Shown here one piece after another: positions 1-13,249 of a DNA stretch of 64,000 nucleotides (position 1 is the first letter of the stretch; each line of letters starts with the position of its first letter). Origin of the DNA: Axinella damicornis (Eukaryota; Porifera; Demospongiae; Axinellida; Axinellidae). Below the pieces are notes generated by a model. The model was not told the origin of the DNA. It saw only the letters and a list, made by a program, of their open reading frames with translations, and made no database searches. The stretch spans positions 17,481,086 to 17,545,085 of the forward strand of contig OZ007507.1 in NCBI GenBank assembly GCA_963931865.1, read 5' to 3'. A program made the position numbers and the translations under genes.

Positions 1-1
1 A

Positions 2-1005
2 GCACAGGTTGAGCTGGTTACAGCTCAGAATATGCGTCTAAACAAGCAGATTGAGAGTACCCATCAGGCCCCTTTCAGGCTTGCAGCCATTGAGCATGAT
101 GATGCACTTATTACTTTGTATACAGGGTTCCCCTCCTACGAAGTGCTATTATCATTTTTTGAATTTCTTGGCCCAGCTGTTAACCAGCTTTGTTATTGGG
201 GTGCATCTAACAAGAAAAGACAGCGGAAACGCAAGCAGAAGCTTGATCCAATGAACCAACTGTTCATGACCCTCGTCAAACTTAAGCTTGATCTGACAGT
301 TCGCAATATTGGCTACCGCTTTCAGATTTCTCAAGCTACAGTTTCACGATACTTTGTGACATAGTTTTGTATCAACAACTTGGTGAAATCAACTGGTTTC
401 CATCGAAGGAGCAGGTGCTTGGGACACTTCCTCATGGATTTCTTGAGAAATACCCAACAACCATAGCCTTGATAGATGCTACGGAAGTATTTATTGAGAC
501 GCCATCTGTTTTAATGCTCCAGTCTACCTCCTGGAGTAACTATAAGCACCATAACACGCTGAAAGTTCTGATTGGATGCACTCCCAATGGTGCTATATCA
601 TTTGTATCTTCAGCCTACCTTGGATCAATATCTGACCCAGCCTTGACCAAAGACTGTGGTTTTCTTGACAAACTTCAGGGAATGCAGGGAACCTCTGTAA
701 TGGCAGATCGAGGGTTTACCATTCAATATGCCCTCCAGCCATTGGGAGTCAGCTTGAATCTACCCCCATTTATGGAAGGCCGTGGACAACTCCCAGCAGA
801 GGATGTGCATGCAGAAAGGGCGGTCCGTAGCATCACTGCGTATTCATGTGGAGCGAGCCATTGGACGAATTGAACAATATAAGGTAATGAAAGGAGTATT
901 CACTCAAAATGGCTCGATTAGCCAACCAAATTGTGCACGTATGTGCTTGGTTATCAAACTTCCACCCTGCCTTAGTACCCCCTCCCTGCATTGACGCTGA
1001 ATGCT
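2..1005 (+). pseudogene. Decayed DDE transposase (ISL2EU/DDE_Tnp_4 type), 5' end outside window
   Basis: The first piece (frame from base 2, stop at 362-364) carries the N-terminal helix-turn-helix region: an acidic-start 'LYTGFPSYEVLLSFFEFL' block and the 'RFQISQATVSRYF' recognition helix. From about 367 a second frame continues with the catalytic domain: first Asp in 'IDATEVFIETPS', second Asp in 'VMADRGFTIQ'. A third frame from about 820 supplies the catalytic Glu in 'RIHVERAIGRIEQYK', and a fourth from 909 the C-terminal 'LANQIVHVCAWLSNFHPAL'. At least three frameshifts split one protein, so it is dead. In this family an upstream THAP-type finger and coiled coil are usual; the frame is open to the window edge, so those parts lie outside. 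Family call is from motif recognition; confidence is high for DDE_Tnp_4, lower for ISL2EU. Confidence 0.85.
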
Positions 1006-1377
1006 GTAGTGGACCGGAGATGAAGAGAGCAACACTGAGCCCACATCTTCTGACTATGATGGTGACATCAGTGAAGGATCTGTATTTGGATTTTCTGATG
1101 AAATGTAATATATACAACCTGAATAATATCTGCTGACTCTGTTTGCTAGCACTTTATTATTTTTTTCTGGAAGTGTGAAGTGCTCTGTACCATCTGCTGA
1201 CTCAGGAACAGACTTCAGATCCTCTATGTAGAGTTCTCTGTCATGTAGTAGCTAAGATGGCGGCTTCCGGATAGTATACGTAAATTCGACGGAAAATGTG
1301 ACGTAACTGCAACGGCCTAGGGCTAGGCTTTCTTCCTCCGTAGCTATATACTCGTGCAAGATGTGAGCGACGGCAAG

Positions 1378-4300
1378 ATGAGGTTTCACGCGTACTTGTT
1401 CTTAGCGAGTGCTCTGCCGGTTGCGTGTAAGTGCATGTACAACGTCGTGTTTTTATTCTGGCTAAGTTCATTAGTACTATCTGTAGCGTAGGTTAGCGAT
1501 GTAGCTATAGCTATAGCTATTTCACACAATGAAGATTATTTAATTGCAGTCTCTTCAGGTTTTAGTGAAGTCCCCAAAGATTTGAATGCTACTCAAGGAT
1601 CAATTGCCCAGTTTGTGTGCACGGTTTCCCGTGGGTCCATCTTTTGGTTAATTGATGAAGAAATGTTGCAGAATTCCGACAGTGAGCGTGGGGTTACAAC
1701 CACTTTCATGCAACTGAGTGGCACTGGAGAAACATCCAGATTGTCGGTGCTTGCATCACAGAGAAACAACAATTCTGTAATACAGTGTGGCTTTTTTGTA
1801 CACAATCAGCAGTGGACCCTCAGCAAGCAAGTATACTTGAAAGTGCAAGGTGGGTAACACATGATTTTACCTATAAAAAATACCAGAGATGTTTAATGAG
1901 TGCTGCTTGATTGCACCTATCTACACAAACACAAACATGATTTTCAAGCGGGGCTTATGATCTCATGCAGTGTGGGATATAATATAGAAACTGGGAGAAT
2001 GTATGCATGCGTATGAAATGTTTAGTGTAGGTACGGGTAGCTATACTAGAAGCACCACTGTTTGCTGCTGGAAGGTTGTACCTACAATCCACCAGAAGTG
2101 GAAATTGTGCCAGTTCCGGTGAATAACAGATTAGAGAATATCCATGGACAAACCATCTACTTCTTGCTGCTGAATAAAATGTTCAACTGAACATGGCAAC
2201 CTCTTTTGTAATCACAATTAATCAATATTGATTGCCACACAATTGATAGATACATAACCCATACTCCTTGATGAAGTAAAACTATACTATAGTTTATTAT
2301 TGCTGCAAATAGGAGCCTGCATGAATAGCAACCAATAGCAAATGTAGATTTCCCCATCCTATGTGCATCAAGTGTAGAGATCTGGCTGTACAATAGTTAA
2401 ATCTGGTTACCCAACATTTTGTAATGAACCTTTCAGTAATTATCTCTAAATCCACTGAGATTTAAAGATTGAGAATTCTAACCTCCCTCCTTTTATTGTG
2501 TGTGACATAATTTTATAGTGTTAAAACGTGAAACTAGCTACCTATTATTAAATGGGGCCAGGTAAAGCCAGATATTCAAGCAGTAGTACTAATATTCTTT
2601 TGGTGCCATAGCTGTCGACAGCATGCAACCTATGCACTATACGAATTGTTTGATGAAAATTATAGAGCTCATGCACTGTAAAACTAATTGGTTGTTTTAA
2701 CCACAGAGTGGTTACCTTGCATTGGTTGCAGAGAACCTGGATACCGTGGTCATGGGAGGTTTACTCAAGTTAGGCTTATAGAGTTATAATTGCATAAGAC
2801 AGGCAACTGGCCCAGATCTCACTGATGATCTTGGGAACATCTGCATGGTCACTACTACAACTGGTTGTCATGGAAATTTTCATGGCAGCTGGTCCCTCAC
2901 AGATGTTTAGTGGTTACGAACGTACACACAGTTATGGTTGCAGATAATCTGGACCATCTTCCTCTTCAGTTGCCTAATGCAATTAGTCTCTGAACCCCAT
3001 GCATCTTCTAACCACCATCTCCAGCTTGTCTGTAACCAGGGTAACCACTCTGGGTTGAAACAACTGACTTGTTTTTGCAGTGGCGCACGCTACTGTTCAA
3101 TTGAAACTAATGTACTTCTTCAATTTTTCTTGCAGGCTTACTAGCTGCTCCCCAATTTCTGAAAGCAGTCTCAATCACATACATCGCAATCCACTTGGTT
3201 TGGGTACACCCCTTTACTCTGGACATCACCGGCAATAACTCCAGCATATCCAGCTATGTGGTCTGCATCAATAACACTAACAATGGTAGTATCACTACTG
3301 CATCCGTGAGCGTGACAGAGTACACATTAATGAGACAGGACTTTGGATATTGCGATACTTTTGAGTTCAGTGTGCTAGCAATGAATGATGTTGGTGAGGG
3401 GAACAAAAGTGATCCAGTTACTGCAGCTTTTCTTGGACGTAAGTTGTTCCAACCATTATTTACTACTTCATTAGTTAATTTCTGTTGCTTGATTGCATTT
3501 TGGGACTAAAACTATGATGACAGATTTGAAAACAATAGCAGTACTGTTTTGTTGAAACACTATCACTAGCAAAGAAAATGAAAACAATATATATAAGTTT
3601 GGTGGATGACACATCACAAACTATAACATAAACATCTACTTGGCACAATCTCTCCTTTCTTCAGCCCCAGTACTGAGTACTTTCCCTCATGGTGCAGGGA
3701 CACCAATGGGAGAGTGGGCTAGCTTCTCCTGCACTATTCCTTGCACTCATGCAGTTCTCTGGTACACCGAAAGGAGCCCTCATCCGCTACGATACTCACT
3801 TCCAGGCTTGAAGATTCGCAAAAAGGCACTGCAGCTCTCAGGGTGTTCCTCAACATACGATAACTACACTGAAGTGTTGGAGGTCTTTGCAACTGTGCAA
3901 TCAAATGCTACCGAGTTGCAGTGTGCTTCTGTATCAGTCTGTACCAATACTGATGTTCAGTGTAGGCCACAAGTGTGCTATAGTGAATCTGCTCAACTTC
4001 TAGGTAGGTCACTATTGTATGTTTATGATACAGTAGCCATTGTCATACTGAGTTCAATAAGAGCCTCAACACCAGATCTGGATTTATAAAAACCCGTATG
4101 TTTACTTGATGTAGGGCTTGATAGCTCCATAATATTATTGTACTGTTTGGAACAATTGAGAGTAGTCAAGCAATCGTACAATGTCATTTGCATTGTTGCA
4201 ACCACCCAAATCAGGCTTATGAAACATGCAAAATAGTTTCAAGAATAATAAATTGAGTACATAAGACAAATTAAGCATACACAACAAATAAAATAAACAA

Positions 4301-5613
4301 AAAAGACAGGATACAGTTTGTTGAACACAAGAATGTGGACAGGATAATGAAAAAAAAATGACACAGTAAGACTTAGTGAAAAGACAAATTGTGTGTGGAT
4401 CTGAAAACTGACTATGAGAACAGTACTATGACGTTGTAGTGATGGAAGCACAATGATGGAGGGTGTATTCAGGAGAAAGTTCAGGAGACTGCATGATTGT
4501 CCATAAAATTAACAGTGAGCTCTGCTGCAGCACTCAACAATTAGAGTTTCATATTTCCCTGCATGGTATAGCTAGCTGAAATTTGTACTTATATTTTAAT
4601 GACCTTAATTGTTCTATAGTGTACGTGAATGAAGTGGAGCCTTCACCAGTGATTGCCTTTCCAACTAGCCATATTATCTCGTTTCCGGTAATGCATCCAT
4701 GTTCGAGTTCACAAGGCCAAGGTATTCATTCATTGCAGAATTGATTGATTAAATTTTTAATCTATAATTTAGTAATAATACTATGTTTAATAGGTGATTC
4801 ATGGGATGCATCGTTACGAATTCAAACAGATTCAACATCAGCATTTCTAATAGGTTTGTTCCATGAAAGCTCTGTGTGCTCAATAAGTAGCTGTGATTAT
4901 CCCACGTCATTTTGTGTGAACACTGCAGGCAGTGTTGGAGTAGTAACTACGATCACCGCAGCCATCGTGGGGGCTAGTCTAGCTGTTCTCATTACTAGGC
5001 ACTGTGCCAAAACTGGTGAGCCATTTATACTTCTGTTAATTTCTACCGTTAACATCAGTCGTCCTGTAGTCTCGGTTCCAACCCCAGCACGGAATGCTTT
5101 CAGTATTGCGTGTTATACTGGAGTCGATACATGTGCTGGACGAAAGGTCAGGGAATGAGACTAGTCGTCCTGCTGTACTCAGTAACATCACGTTTTCCCT
5201 TCAATGGCTCTTCTGCATCGAACAGTTTGTAAACCTGTTACCATAAAGATCTGCAAGTATTATATTGTCTCAACTGCACATGTGAAATCCAGTGCAAGGC
5301 AACTTTAAATGACAGCTAGGATCAAATACCAGTTAGCATTACTACAGCCCTAACACGTTCATTACAGGGTTTCTGATCTTCTTTACCCAATTTATGTGCA
5401 CTTCATCAAAAGTTGTAGCCGGACAGTTTCTCATCCCCTGCAGCTGCTATCACTAGAGCCCAACACAATACGGAATTTGAAAGTGCCTCCATTAAAGAGG
5501 AAGCCATATATGCACAGCCCCTTCGCCCGCCACCCCAGCCAACTCAGATGCATCCCTGCCCTGCTTATGAGGAGACGACACTGACCCGGAACCTCCATGC
5601 AGTTGTGACATAA
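1378..5613 (+). CDS. Gene A: Ig-FN3-Cys-rich Ig single-pass receptor, 7 exons, about 494 aa
   Basis: Exons inferred from splice sites: 1378-1426 (signal peptide MRFHAYLFLASALPVA), 1550-1849 (Ig; an alternative in-phase acceptor lies at 1558), 3136-3438 (FN3, 'VWVHPFTLDITG', 'FEFSVLAMNDVGEG'), 3665-4003 (Ig-like with W in 'VLWYTERS' and many extra cysteines), 4620-4721 (stalk), 4794-5015 (stalk plus TM 'VGVVTTITAAIVGASLAVLI'), 5444-5613 (tail, stop TAA). Every junction is phase 1 and the sum is divisible by three, which supports the chain. The stalk/TM exon could also be spliced as 4794-4853 plus 4929-5015, both in phase. The tail has 'KEEAIYAQPLRPPPQP' (a YxxP tyrosine next to a proline-rich SH3-type site) and 'AYEETT'. 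Role in surface recognition is inferred from architecture; no orthologue is recognised. Confidence 0.8.
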
Positions 5614-6594
5614 ATATAGACATAACTTCATATGAGCCACCCAGTGACTGTTATATATACTTGTGTAGTCAATTATGGCATGACTATCATTATTCCACGA
5701 TAGCGAAATCATTGCAACATTGTTCGTATGTATAATTATTAATAGTTGCATACTAGTTTCTCATCTCCCGCCCACAAATCCTTTTGGGACCCACTTGTCT
5801 GGCCATTATATACCACCATTATTATGCATTGTTAGTTTATTAATCTCATGCTATGTATGTGGCCTGTTTCAACCATACAGTAGCTATAGGAACATCAGAT
5901 CACTTACCAGCCTACTACATCACAGAGTCGGTAGACTCTGTATGTAGGGATACGACGTACACGCAATATATGCTAATACATAAGAATCTCTCCAAATCTC
6001 AGAAACAGTACACTTATAAGCCTTTATAACCACATACCGTTCATCTTCGAGTGTTTTCATGACCAACAAGACTCCTCGCGTCGCGAAAAACCGTCGCGAA
6101 AGTACCGCACCAGGTACTCGCAAAACGGGCAAATTGTTTTTCTTTCTTCTTCTTCTTCTTCTTTCTTTCAGACGGGATAGCTCAACGTCGCCTCAATCCC
6201 TCATGATGGTTTTCGCACGAAACAGCAGCATTTTACACCGAGCAGTGCACCAGCCCATCGCTTTTTGGCAACCTCCAAGTCTTCACCAGGCGGCTACAGC
6301 TGCCCACTCAATAACTATGGCTTCATTTGTCACGCCATTTTCATGTTTGCACGCATGCGCACTTAAACGATCACTTAGCAACGGTACGTAATTATTATTC
6401 AAGATCGCTGAATTAGACGTGCCTTGCGTTGTGTTACCGCAACTAGACTGAGGTAAATTCTCTGTGCTATATATGTTACTAGACTGTGTTCTGTGAGAGG
6501 GGTGAATGCCTATCTAAAGACTCAACAATGTGTCGCTACTACTATCTGGTATAGCTATTTTAGCTACACTAAACTTAGCTATGGTCTTCAGCTC

Positions 6595-7421
6595 CAGTGG
6601 CGTAGGAAGCAAATTGAAAGTGGAGAGGCCATTCCCGCGCGAAGCGCGGAAAAATTTTAGAATGTGTGTGCAAAGCACACACTTACTAGGGGGGTCTGGA
6701 GGCATGCCCCCCCCCCCCCCCCCCAGAAAAATTTGCTCTTTTGAGGTGTTTTGAGGTGCTTTTTGAGCCATTTTTAGCAAAATATAGGCAATATAAATAT
6801 GAAACACATGAATTAATGAATTAAATCAGTTGGCAAAAACTTCCCAAAGAGAGCTTCACGGTGACTGGAACCTTTCCAATTTGTGAATCCTTTGGATATA
6901 AACGCCAAATCGGAGTTAGCAGACCACTGAAGCTTTTTCTGTAGACTCGCTCGCGCACAAGTGAAGCACACCACGGCATCGTCATTCTCAATGTAGTGTA
7001 GCCAAGGCCATTTCTCAAACCATGAAGGCTGAAAAGTCCGATTAACCACCGCTTTCTTTCCGAAGCTTCTCTTTGGGAACTCAAACGTTCGAGGCTGATT
7101 GGCTTCAGCAGGTAAGCTGCCTAGGTCTATAGCAGAACTACATGTAGAGCCGCTCATTGCAGCTGGTTATTATGTTACAACTGGCTTACTTCAGGATCCT
7201 GACAGTGCTAGTGACAGCTGCTGAGAAACTCAAACTAACACACGTGCGCACGCATCTATATTGATCTAGAGCGCATGCGTAATCCGTGCACATTATTGAA
7301 GTAGGTGCGGTTTCTGCCGTTGCGTGCGCGTTGTAAAGCGACTTTAGCTAATTTTATTTTGGCGAGCCGAAAAAGTGCAGCGGCCATGGCCGCTCCGGCC
7401 GCTGCGCTTCCTACGCCACTG
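6595..7421 (-). mobile_element. hAT-like DNA transposon remnant with TTF zinc-finger ORF
   Basis: Terminal inverted repeats CAGTGGCGTAGGAAGC (6595-6610) and its complement (7406-7421), with AGCTC directly repeated on both flanks (6590-6594, 7422-7426). The R1 copy at 15297-16432 shows the empty site. The interior carries a minus-strand ORF and a C-rich palindromic segment near 6690-6730 that is also found in the element at 41175-41430. Most of the transposase is missing, so it is non-autonomous. Confidence 0.85.
6813..7157 (-). pseudogene. TTF-type zinc finger region of a hAT transposase (ZMYM1-like), N-terminal fragment
   Basis: A 114-codon ORF starting MSGSTCSS. It contains 'RTFQPSWFEKWPWLHYIE', 'VVCFTCARAS' and 'AFISKGFTNWKGSSHRE', the pattern of the TTF-type zinc finger found at the start of hAT transposases and of ZMYM1/DUF4371-type proteins: an SWFE-x-WPWLHY block, a CxxC, then GFxNWK followed by H. 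It would bind element DNA. The dimerisation and catalytic regions are absent, because the ORF ends about 220 bp before the terminal repeat. It lies entirely within the 6595-7421 element. Confidence 0.8.
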
Positions 7422-7562
7422 AGCTCAGGGAGCACAGGCGTAGTATTCATCCAGAAAAGGGTTGGCTTTTGAGATGCTTGGGTCTGATTCTTCAGCCATT
7501 GCTGGCAGTGTAAATGCCAGAGTCCAGCATGCATGCGCCTGCTGTTAAAAAAAATGACATAA

Positions 7563-7835
7563 ACAAGTAATAAAAAACATTTAAAATGTAACAGGATGTA
7601 GGGATACCAGAACCGCAAAAAGTAAGGAAACAAGGTAGGGATGATCACACAAAACAGTGAAGTATACAATCCCCCTACATATCTTTTTTCATTATACACG
7701 TATTATGGAAAAAGATCTCTGTAGGGGGTTGTATACTTCACTGTTTTGTGTGATCATCCCTACCTTGTTTCCTTACTTTTTGCGGTTCTGGTATCCCTAC
7801 ATCCTGTTACATTTTAAATGTTTTTTATTACTTGT
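7563..7835. repeat. Long palindrome (foldback) at the end of R1 copy 1
   Basis: The left arm starting ACAAGTAATAAAAAACATTT is repeated inverted, ending AAATGTTTTTTATTACTTGT, with a short loop near 7690-7710. The whole could fold as a hairpin of about 120 bp per arm. The same palindrome is at 16158-16432. Confidence 0.85.
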
Positions 7836-7842
7836 AATAATA

Positions 7843-9359
7843 CATTTCACACCGCAAGTGTGGCAAGTAATTGGTGCTGGATGAATAATGGCATAATGGT
7901 AATGACCCGCCCACCTATACATCATGGAAGACCACAATGAGAAACTAACACAGTGGCCTATTACGTAGGTGTAGGACTATAGGCATGCAGAATTTGCATA
8001 ATGTAAGACATTTCACTCTTTAGTGAGTAGCTAACACAAACGGTCCCAATGCAGAGGAACACACCTTGCTACTCTCCCCGACACACACACATACATGCCC
8101 ACAGACCTTGCTACTCTCCCCGACACACACATACATGCACACAGATTAATGTACATAGTAGAGTTGACATCAGACAAAGTGCCCACAGAGATATATAGTA
8201 GTCTATGGTGCCTGGGAGTAAGGAAATGACTCAGGGTCGAATTCTCAATTTAAAGAGTTCTAACTGCTCATACACAATGAATGACATGATAGTGAAAGCA
8301 TGTGTCATACAAAATTAGCTACCATGACAGAATAATCACGGACCATCAAACTCAGCAAAAAAAAACAACATCTGGCCTAGATTTTGACACAGGAGTGGCC
8401 CATCCTGCGCCAGGGGAAAACCTACTGAGGCAAAAACCCCGTATTGGGGGAAAATCCCCAGTAGGAAAAAACCCAAATCAAAAAACAACTAATCGCTACT
8501 ATAGTGAACAAAATGTCTACTTATAGTAAGTATGGTGAAGGGTGTAGCACAAGATGTTGTCAGGGATTGCACTGTTTCGCGTTTTTCTTCTCTTCACCAC
8601 CTATAGTGTATTTGTAACAAAGTGCAGAGATAACAAGATCAATTTAACGCAAGTCCATTTACGTAAGAGGCCTACCAGCTCTTAATGTGCAGAAGTGTGG
8701 GGACAAATTAACCTAAATCTACCATCGGAAGCTACAAATTCAGTATGTAGTAGTTGTATGCTCCTTTCCCTTGCTCCACTTCTCTCATTATTACGTATGT
8801 GCTGCAGGTATAATATTATGCATAATGTGGGGCTCACACAATCATACCTCTGTGTATGCTACCATCAATACACCAAGATTTTAACATATGTGTGTGTGTC
8901 TGTCAGTGTGTGCGTGACTAAAGCGGGCGTTGGTCAGGGGCAGGACTAACTATTGTGACGCACGACCTTTGTACTTTACTACTAGCCTCGAGCCTCCGAA
9001 CTGTGAACTCTACGAAGATTGTACGAGAACGATGGGCTATTGAACAGTTGAGGTGGCATCTCAGGGTAGCAGCTGAAGCGGGCACGATAGGGAGTGAAGC
9101 CGGGAAAAGGGCGTGATCGGAGGGCAGCAGCTGAGGCAACATAGGCGAACAATTAAGGGAAGTAGCTGAGCGAGCAAAGCTACTATGTTAAACAGGCTTG
9201 ATGGTTTCATCATTGGCTCCCGAGTACATACCTACTTGAAAAGCTACAACAAACACATGTCTGCTGCCATAATAGTGAGGTGCACTGAAACTCATTCACA
9301 TGGATAATCAGAGCGAAAAATAAATTGCTAATTTAGCAGCACTCTTAGTCTCATTCCTG
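7843..9359. other. Intergenic stretch, no gene recognised
   Basis: Contains a short tandem duplication around 8065-8147 (unit starting CCTTGCTACTCTCCCCGACA), a CCCC/GGGG-rich patch at 8400-8470 and a small GT run near 8890. Near 8936-9190 is a segment with the GCAGCAGCTGAAGCGG-like unit that is also found at 16615-17000; both end in a related GGAAGTAGCTGAGCGAGC sequence, so they look like two copies of one repeat. No ORF here resembles a protein I know. Confidence 0.5.
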
Positions 9360-9368
9360 CCTCTGTCC

Positions 9369-9470
9369 TAGCCTCGTTCCAAGCCTACCCCGTTTTTTCT
9401 GTTCTTCTGTTCCGTTGACAATAATACACCCAAAGAACAGAAAAAACGGGGTAGGCTGGGAACGAGGCTA
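9369..9470. mobile_element. 102-bp foldback MITE, TAGCCTCGTTCC ends, 9-bp target duplication
   Basis: Ends TAGCCTCGTTCC... and ...GGGAACGAGGCTA, arms nearly complementary throughout. CCTCTGTCC is repeated exactly on both sides (9360-9368 and 9471-9479). A 9-bp duplication is typical of Mutator-like elements. Same family as 23111-23199, 30986-31564 and 34434-35412. Confidence 0.9.
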
Positions 9471-9479
9471 CCTCTGTCC

Positions 9480-12400
9480 AGATTTGGGTACGGAAAGTAC
9501 AAGCAGGGCGGAAGGCCTAAGACAATATAACACGAGCCAGGGCATAGAGAGCGAACATAAGTACAATTATGCAAGGCTAGATTATCAAGTACATGACTTT
9601 TAGCTGCATGGCAATCGAGAGTAGCCACACTCTGGCAGTTTCTGCAAACAGTACGTATTGAGAACCCATGCACCACAACTAGAGCATGCATTCTAGTTGA
9701 AATCTTGCTGAGCTTATGCTTCTTTCAACCATTTTACTTACCTGCCTTCCTGCTCAAAGGAACTTCATCTTTACTCTGAACTTCTGAAGTCCCAGAATCA
9801 ACGCCTTCTATAAAACCAGATAGAATGTACATGGCAAGTACTGGTGTACAGCTAATGGTTCTTCAAGTTGAGCTATGAAAGTAACTGTTTCAGACAAAAC
9901 CACTTCACCATTTGATTGTTTATTCTGCAACTACTACTTTTAAAGAAGGAATTGCTGGCTAAGTACAACACATCCTATTGGGCTTCACCAGGTGAAAGTG
10001 CTGCTTTCCTCATCAAAGGGAAATATCCCTTTGGTTGCCAGCATGGGAAAATGTAAAGAAAGCCATGAGTTTAAATAAATGCCATCATGGTCATGTGACC
10101 TCATAAACATGATATTCATGAGTCTGAATCGAGCCGATAATGGATAAAGTCTCACATACCTACCTTGCTTGTGTTTCGTTGTAGAAGGTGGGGGGGCACT
10201 TTGATTTGGGGGCATCTATAAAGGGAGAGCTTAAACATAATATGAACTATAGCTAGCTGGCAATTCGCATTGAAACAACTTCAGTGGAAGAACTTATTTT
10301 GTGGGGAAACAACTTGAATACTAGTTTACCATTGGTCGTGTGCATGGGATGGACTTATACGAGTTGAAGCGGAAAATACAGCCCCTATGAATCATAGAGA
10401 TGAGGTAAACGAAATTTTGTTTGCCAATCTCAAGTTCTTACCCAAGTCCTTTCATCACTAGACTCTATAGACACCAGCTTCTGGAGGTCCTTGTTAAAGA
10501 CACAGGCTGTATGGTCAGCTTCATGTATCCCTCCCTGATGACAACATGCACTGGCTTGAAATTCACTCAACTCTCAAATATTCTTACTGCCCTCTCTTTA
10601 TCACAACTCCTATCTACCCAGCTAACTGCTCTGTTATTTTAAGTCTGGTACTGTTTTTATCAGCAGGCAATGTCTCCTGGTTCATTAAATTTTGTTCACA
10701 GCCAACTTTTTGAACCTGAAGCTCAAGATAGGTCTGCATGTCAGGTATCTTACCACTGATATCTTGATAGCGGTGTAGCTAGCGGAATCTGATTCTTCTT
10801 TGCTGACAGGACTATTTTCCATCTTATCTGAAAGATGGGGTTGAAACAGATAAATATGTATTGTAATCCATAATGTGACAGGGCCTAAAGTTTGCGACTA
10901 AACTTGCGACCGGGGGTGGGGTCAGTGAAATGCTTGTTGCAACAAGGATATCATGATGGCCACACAGAACGTTTTGACCAATTTTTCAGCAGTCAGGAAC
11001 AAGTACCCTATGGTGTCACAAATTATAAGCTATGGGACAGAGCCGCAGTAGAGTAACTCCAAAGGTACACTCGTTACCGAGCATGTTAATTGAGTATTGA
11101 GTGAAAAAAGCAACTAACCCAACAGCATTTGCAACTAACCCACCGGACGCAACTAACCGATAATTTTAGGCCCTGTATTATGATACTGAACCCGGTCATC
11201 CTGTGGGGAAGGGAGCTTAGATTTCCCTTGAGTTGTTTCCATGTCAGCATGGCGGTCACCACCAGTTGGCTGCAGAATACAAACAACAAAGAGCTTTCTG
11301 GTTGGATATCTACAACTGCTTAATTTGACTGTTCTGCATAAGAATTGATAGAATACAGACTTGCTGTTCAGTTGTGATCAATAATGATCGTTCAGCATGT
11401 CTGGCAGCTGCACTGAATAGACAGACATGGCAATCAGCCAGGAATAACGGATGACTTTTCAGTTACTTCCTACCGAGGGCGAATCATGCCACCGATGCAG
11501 TTTTCTGAGTATGCAATAATGGAAGAGGAAAGTCTCTTTTATCACCAGATTGATGTCCATGTCTACCTAGGCCGACACAGATAGGGTGGAGGCCTCCCTC
11601 CAATGAACCTTGAGGTCCTTTCATGCTGTGTTTGTAAAAGAGTCAGAGGCTGGGTGTTTGCAAGGCAGCATATATAGTGCCGGGCACCGAAGACAGGTTG
11701 ATTTAGTGTGGTCAGTCATAACCCATGACGCCTGTTCACACAGCTATATAGGTAGGCACTAGCCTCATTTCCAGGCCTCCACCCAGATTATATCTTGCAT
11801 CACATGCAAGGCCTTCCTTTTCAATTCGAGTAACACAAGTGATCAAGACCGGATGCCAGAATCCCAGCAACTAACTTAGGACTTTAGTAGCTGATCCTTC
11901 CCAGTCATCCAACCCACCCCGGCCCTCATTTAAAGGTCACCTTGTCATAACAATGAATAATTAACCTTTGCCCCTCAAAGCACACCCATGCATAGCTGAT
12001 GTTGCAATGAATATTCTTGCCTAAGTTGTACACAATAATGTGCACCCAGGATGAGCACCAAAACGCTATAACAAATGCATTCTGCTTAGTGTGGTACCGA
12101 TACTAAGGAATTCTTTTATTGAGATCGAGGTGTGATTTGTTCGGTAGAGAGCAAAAGAGCTTCCTTTAAGTAGTTCTTTGTGTGACTCTTGTTAATGAGG
12201 TGCGTGTAATATCATTGGCTATATGTTTAGAAAACAGCTGCAAGCATTCCAAATTCATGCAAACTGATCATTTTTGTATCCACACACAGGCAAACTTACT
12301 GACAGACAGCTAGAACAATCACTCTACCGTTGCTGTGCATGCAGGCCAGCACAAGGTAATTTCTTATTGCAAGCTCTGGCTTGTATTGGCCCTTGCTCAG

Positions 12401-12870
12401 GCATCTCAAGTCGTAAGGATCAAAGGTCACATGCATATTTCAATTAGCTCCATTCACTAGCTACTTGTATAGCTATGCAGAACACATCAGTTAGCCTTAC
12501 CTGTGATAAACCGGGAGAGTCCTCTGTGGTCTAAAAGGATGGAAAGTGACAAAAGAAGCTAAAGAACAGTGTGAAATGGTGACATCTGCTGTAAATAGCA
12601 CAAGCGGACAATCGTCATGCGGAACCTAATGTCGTGTAGTTGGAATGTATGGTTACACAGTAAATGATTATACAAAGATTTAGAAGTTTGCATGTGTCTC
12701 GGCCATTGCAAATTTGATTTGGCAGTACATACTGTACTATTCAGGCTAGAAAAAATCTGCATGATTTTCACCTATCAGGAAGTTCTCTCGTATACCATCT
12801 CTACCCACTTTTCATGCACTATTGTACCTCTTCTCTGTTGACATTGTTAGGCTAACATGGTGCACAATAG
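9480..12870. other. Long intergenic stretch without recognised genes
   Basis: I read both strands and see only short ORFs without family motifs. No signal-peptide exon, Ig, FN3 or transposase motif is visible. It may hold 3' regulatory sequence, or unrecognised exons of gene B, which ends nearby on the minus strand. Confidence 0.4.
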
Positions 12871-13009
12871 CCACTAATTGCTGCTTGCAAGTCTTGAGAA
12901 CTGAACCAGTAATGGTACAACATTTTGTGTGTACTTTATTATTGCAGACTTTGCAGGTGCTTGTACACCATCACAAATAAAAAAATTTGCACCGATTAAA
13001 CGTTGAGTT

Positions 13010-13249
13010 GTGGAAGTGGCTTGTAGTAGGTGTGTGTTACAAGTCAAAATGGCTAGCTGTCCTAGGAGCAGCAGCAGCAGGATGAGCAACAAGCCAGCAA
13101 ACAGAAATTTCACTGATGTCGACAGAGCTGAGATCTGGGCTATTTTACAAGTCTATGCAAATGATATGCAGCCAAATGGTATATACTGTACAACGGCAAA
13201 GTATCTGGGAGAAAAGACTGCATTCTTACTCAGATCACCAACTACTTGA
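13010..13249 (+). pseudogene. Possible transposase N-terminal fragment
   Basis: A 79-codon ORF with 'FTDVDRAEIWAILQVYAND' and 'TAKYLGEKTAFLL'. This vaguely recalls the N-terminal DNA-binding region of DDE transposases that start with an 'ERxxIWxLL' helix. No catalytic domain follows before the next repeats. The call is weak, and the ORF may be chance. Confidence 0.2.

Larger units (their letters stand above)
5919..7835. repeat. Dispersed repeat R1, copy 1 (interrupted by a hAT element)
   Basis: Begins with the small palindrome CAGAGTC-ggta-GACTCTG and matches 15297-16432 along its length, in the same orientation, apart from the 6595-7421 insertion. It holds a CTT-rich tract near 6140-6170 and ends in a long palindrome (7563-7835). 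Both copies keep a 70-codon reading frame on the minus strand (6132-5920 and 15510-15298) and a frame on the plus strand. No known domain is recognised. It behaves like a mobile element, but target duplications were not identified. Confidence 0.75.
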
